Below, in pieces: positions 23,930-24,802 of a stretch of DNA of 24,802 nt. Positions within the stretch are counted from its first letter, which is position 1, and every line of letters starts with the position of its first letter. The notes under the pieces were generated by a model, which was given only the letters and a program-made list of their open reading frames with translations, made no database searches and was not told the DNA's origin. Location: positions 1 through 24,802 of the forward strand of contig JANWJI010000112.1 in NCBI GenBank assembly GCA_025449515.1. The letters are read 5' to 3'. The position numbers were made by a program, and so were the translations under genes. Origin of the DNA: Nitrososphaeraceae archaeon (GTDB taxonomy: Archaea; Thermoproteota; Nitrososphaeria; Nitrososphaerales; Nitrososphaeraceae).

Positions 23930-24145
23930 CTATAGAATGTGATCAGCATAATTTAATCTAGTGCTGACGACGGCAGGTACTCTAAAACACTGCTTAATAA
24001 ATGCACATCTGTGTACCTCCTCGTTTCCACTTTGTGCTGACTTCCAATGATAGGTAAACTCGCATAGGGATTCTTTAATATTAGCGCCTCGAACATCATA
24101 AATTCCTGCGTTGCGAACACCATAAATTATAATTCTTGTAATCAC
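23930..24145 (-). CDS. Doubtful 71-residue ORF or gene remnant
   Basis: A GTG-started ORF reading VITRIIIYGVRNAGIYDV (first residue read as Met in translation) and later NEEVHRCAFIKQCF. The composition is protein-like but I know no family, and there is no clear promoter or Shine-Dalgarno. The open frame extends 12 codons upstream of the GTG without a start, so it may be the end of a decayed gene. Confidence 0.25.
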   Translation of the reverse strand: MITRIIIYGVRNAGIYDVRGANIKESLCEFTYHWKSAQSGNEEVHRCAFIKQCFRVPAVVSTRLNYADHIL

Positions 24146-24802
24146 GATAAGTTTTACGGGAGACTTCCACTTTCAGTATACAACTTTCATTATTTTCTTT
24201 AAATTGATTCCAATCGATGACTTGACCAATTCATGACATGTTTCAGTTTACTTTCGTTATTAATCTTCATATTTGGAGGTCGTCTTAAGCGAATTATTCT
24301 GTAATCTATAGTCCCTTCTATGATACTTTCCGCAGAGAAGAATGAAAATCAATCACCATGTTCAAGATTTTGACAGGACTTTGAAAATCAAGTACCAACA
24401 ATTGTTGAAATATTGCAATTTCCCTTATTATTCAAAGACTGTGCATACTGTTCCGCTACAAGTGCGTTCCTTTCGATACATATGTGAACTTCAAGAACGT
24501 GCAGCATTAGAATCAGACACATTCACATTCCAGATTAATCACTGTTTTGTCTGTAATACCTTCAAATAATCAACATCTCGAATCGATTGCTTGTTTTCCA
24601 ATGCTGGCTGCATTTCCATATGCAAAGGTCATTTATTTTGCTAAATGGAGACATTTTTTTGTGACCTTTTTCAGAATTGATAAATTGGATGATTATATTG
24701 CGCTTATTGCTAGTGCATCTGTTCGAAGAGTCTACGTTGTCCGCTCGATATTATCATTCGAATCAACGCCATGCCCACGGCTATAAATTTCACATTAATT
24801 CG
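24146..24802. other. Region with no supported gene
   Basis: Plus-strand ORFs of 75 and 79 codons are present (24342-24569 and 24547-24786), but they overlap, start poorly and have no recognisable motif. No tRNA, repeat or hairpin stands out. Confidence 0.4.

Noticed and set aside
24342..24786. Two overlapping plus-strand ORFs near the right end
   Set aside because: They have no promoter, Shine-Dalgarno or motif, and their compositions look random.

Overview
The window looks like the chromosome of an ammonia-oxidising soil archaeon of the Nitrososphaerales (Thaumarchaeota/Nitrososphaeria). A low-GC member such as Candidatus Nitrosocosmicus is the best guess. The evidence is archaeal gene content (STT3/AglB oligosaccharyltransferase, DRG-type GTPase, F420 gamma-glutamyl ligase CofE, group II chaperonin, archaeal LeuC/LeuD), a full urease locus with a urea channel, and TATA boxes about 25-30 bases ahead of start codons, as in leaderless archaeal transcripts. 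Genus placement is inference.

Left edge (1-1615): the window opens inside a perfect 10-bp tandem repeat (at least 11 copies). A poorly coding stretch follows, then a clear pseudogene of a DUR3-type Na+/urea symporter, broken over three frames with several stops.

Urea block (1616-11142, all + strand): an SLC14/UT-type urea channel; an unknown 194-residue gene flanked by palindromes; ureA, ureB and ureC; a T-rich terminator; then a second unit made of a divergent group II chaperonin paralogue, an unknown 130-residue protein that starts on the base after the chaperonin stop, ureE, ureF, ureG and ureD. Together these import urea, hydrolyse it to ammonia and CO2, and load nickel into the enzyme. 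The chaperonin and the unknown protein inside the accessory operon are the most interesting part.

Middle (11143-17181, mostly - strand): remains of a small C2H2 zinc-finger gene with an in-frame stop, the STT3/AglB oligosaccharyltransferase, a frameshifted small gene, a DRG-family GTPase, an unknown membrane-anchored protein and cofE.

Right part: leuC-leuD (+) and an overlapping DUF504/UPF0248 gene, a hairpin between convergent genes, an N/S/T-rich secreted protein behind a 22-bp palindrome, a Cys-cluster (YkgJ-like) protein and its unknown partner, two very small Cys/His-rich genes (56 and 48 residues), an HNH protein, endonuclease V, and a small secreted protein with 63-bp internal repeats. 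The last ~970 bases hold only one doubtful ORF.
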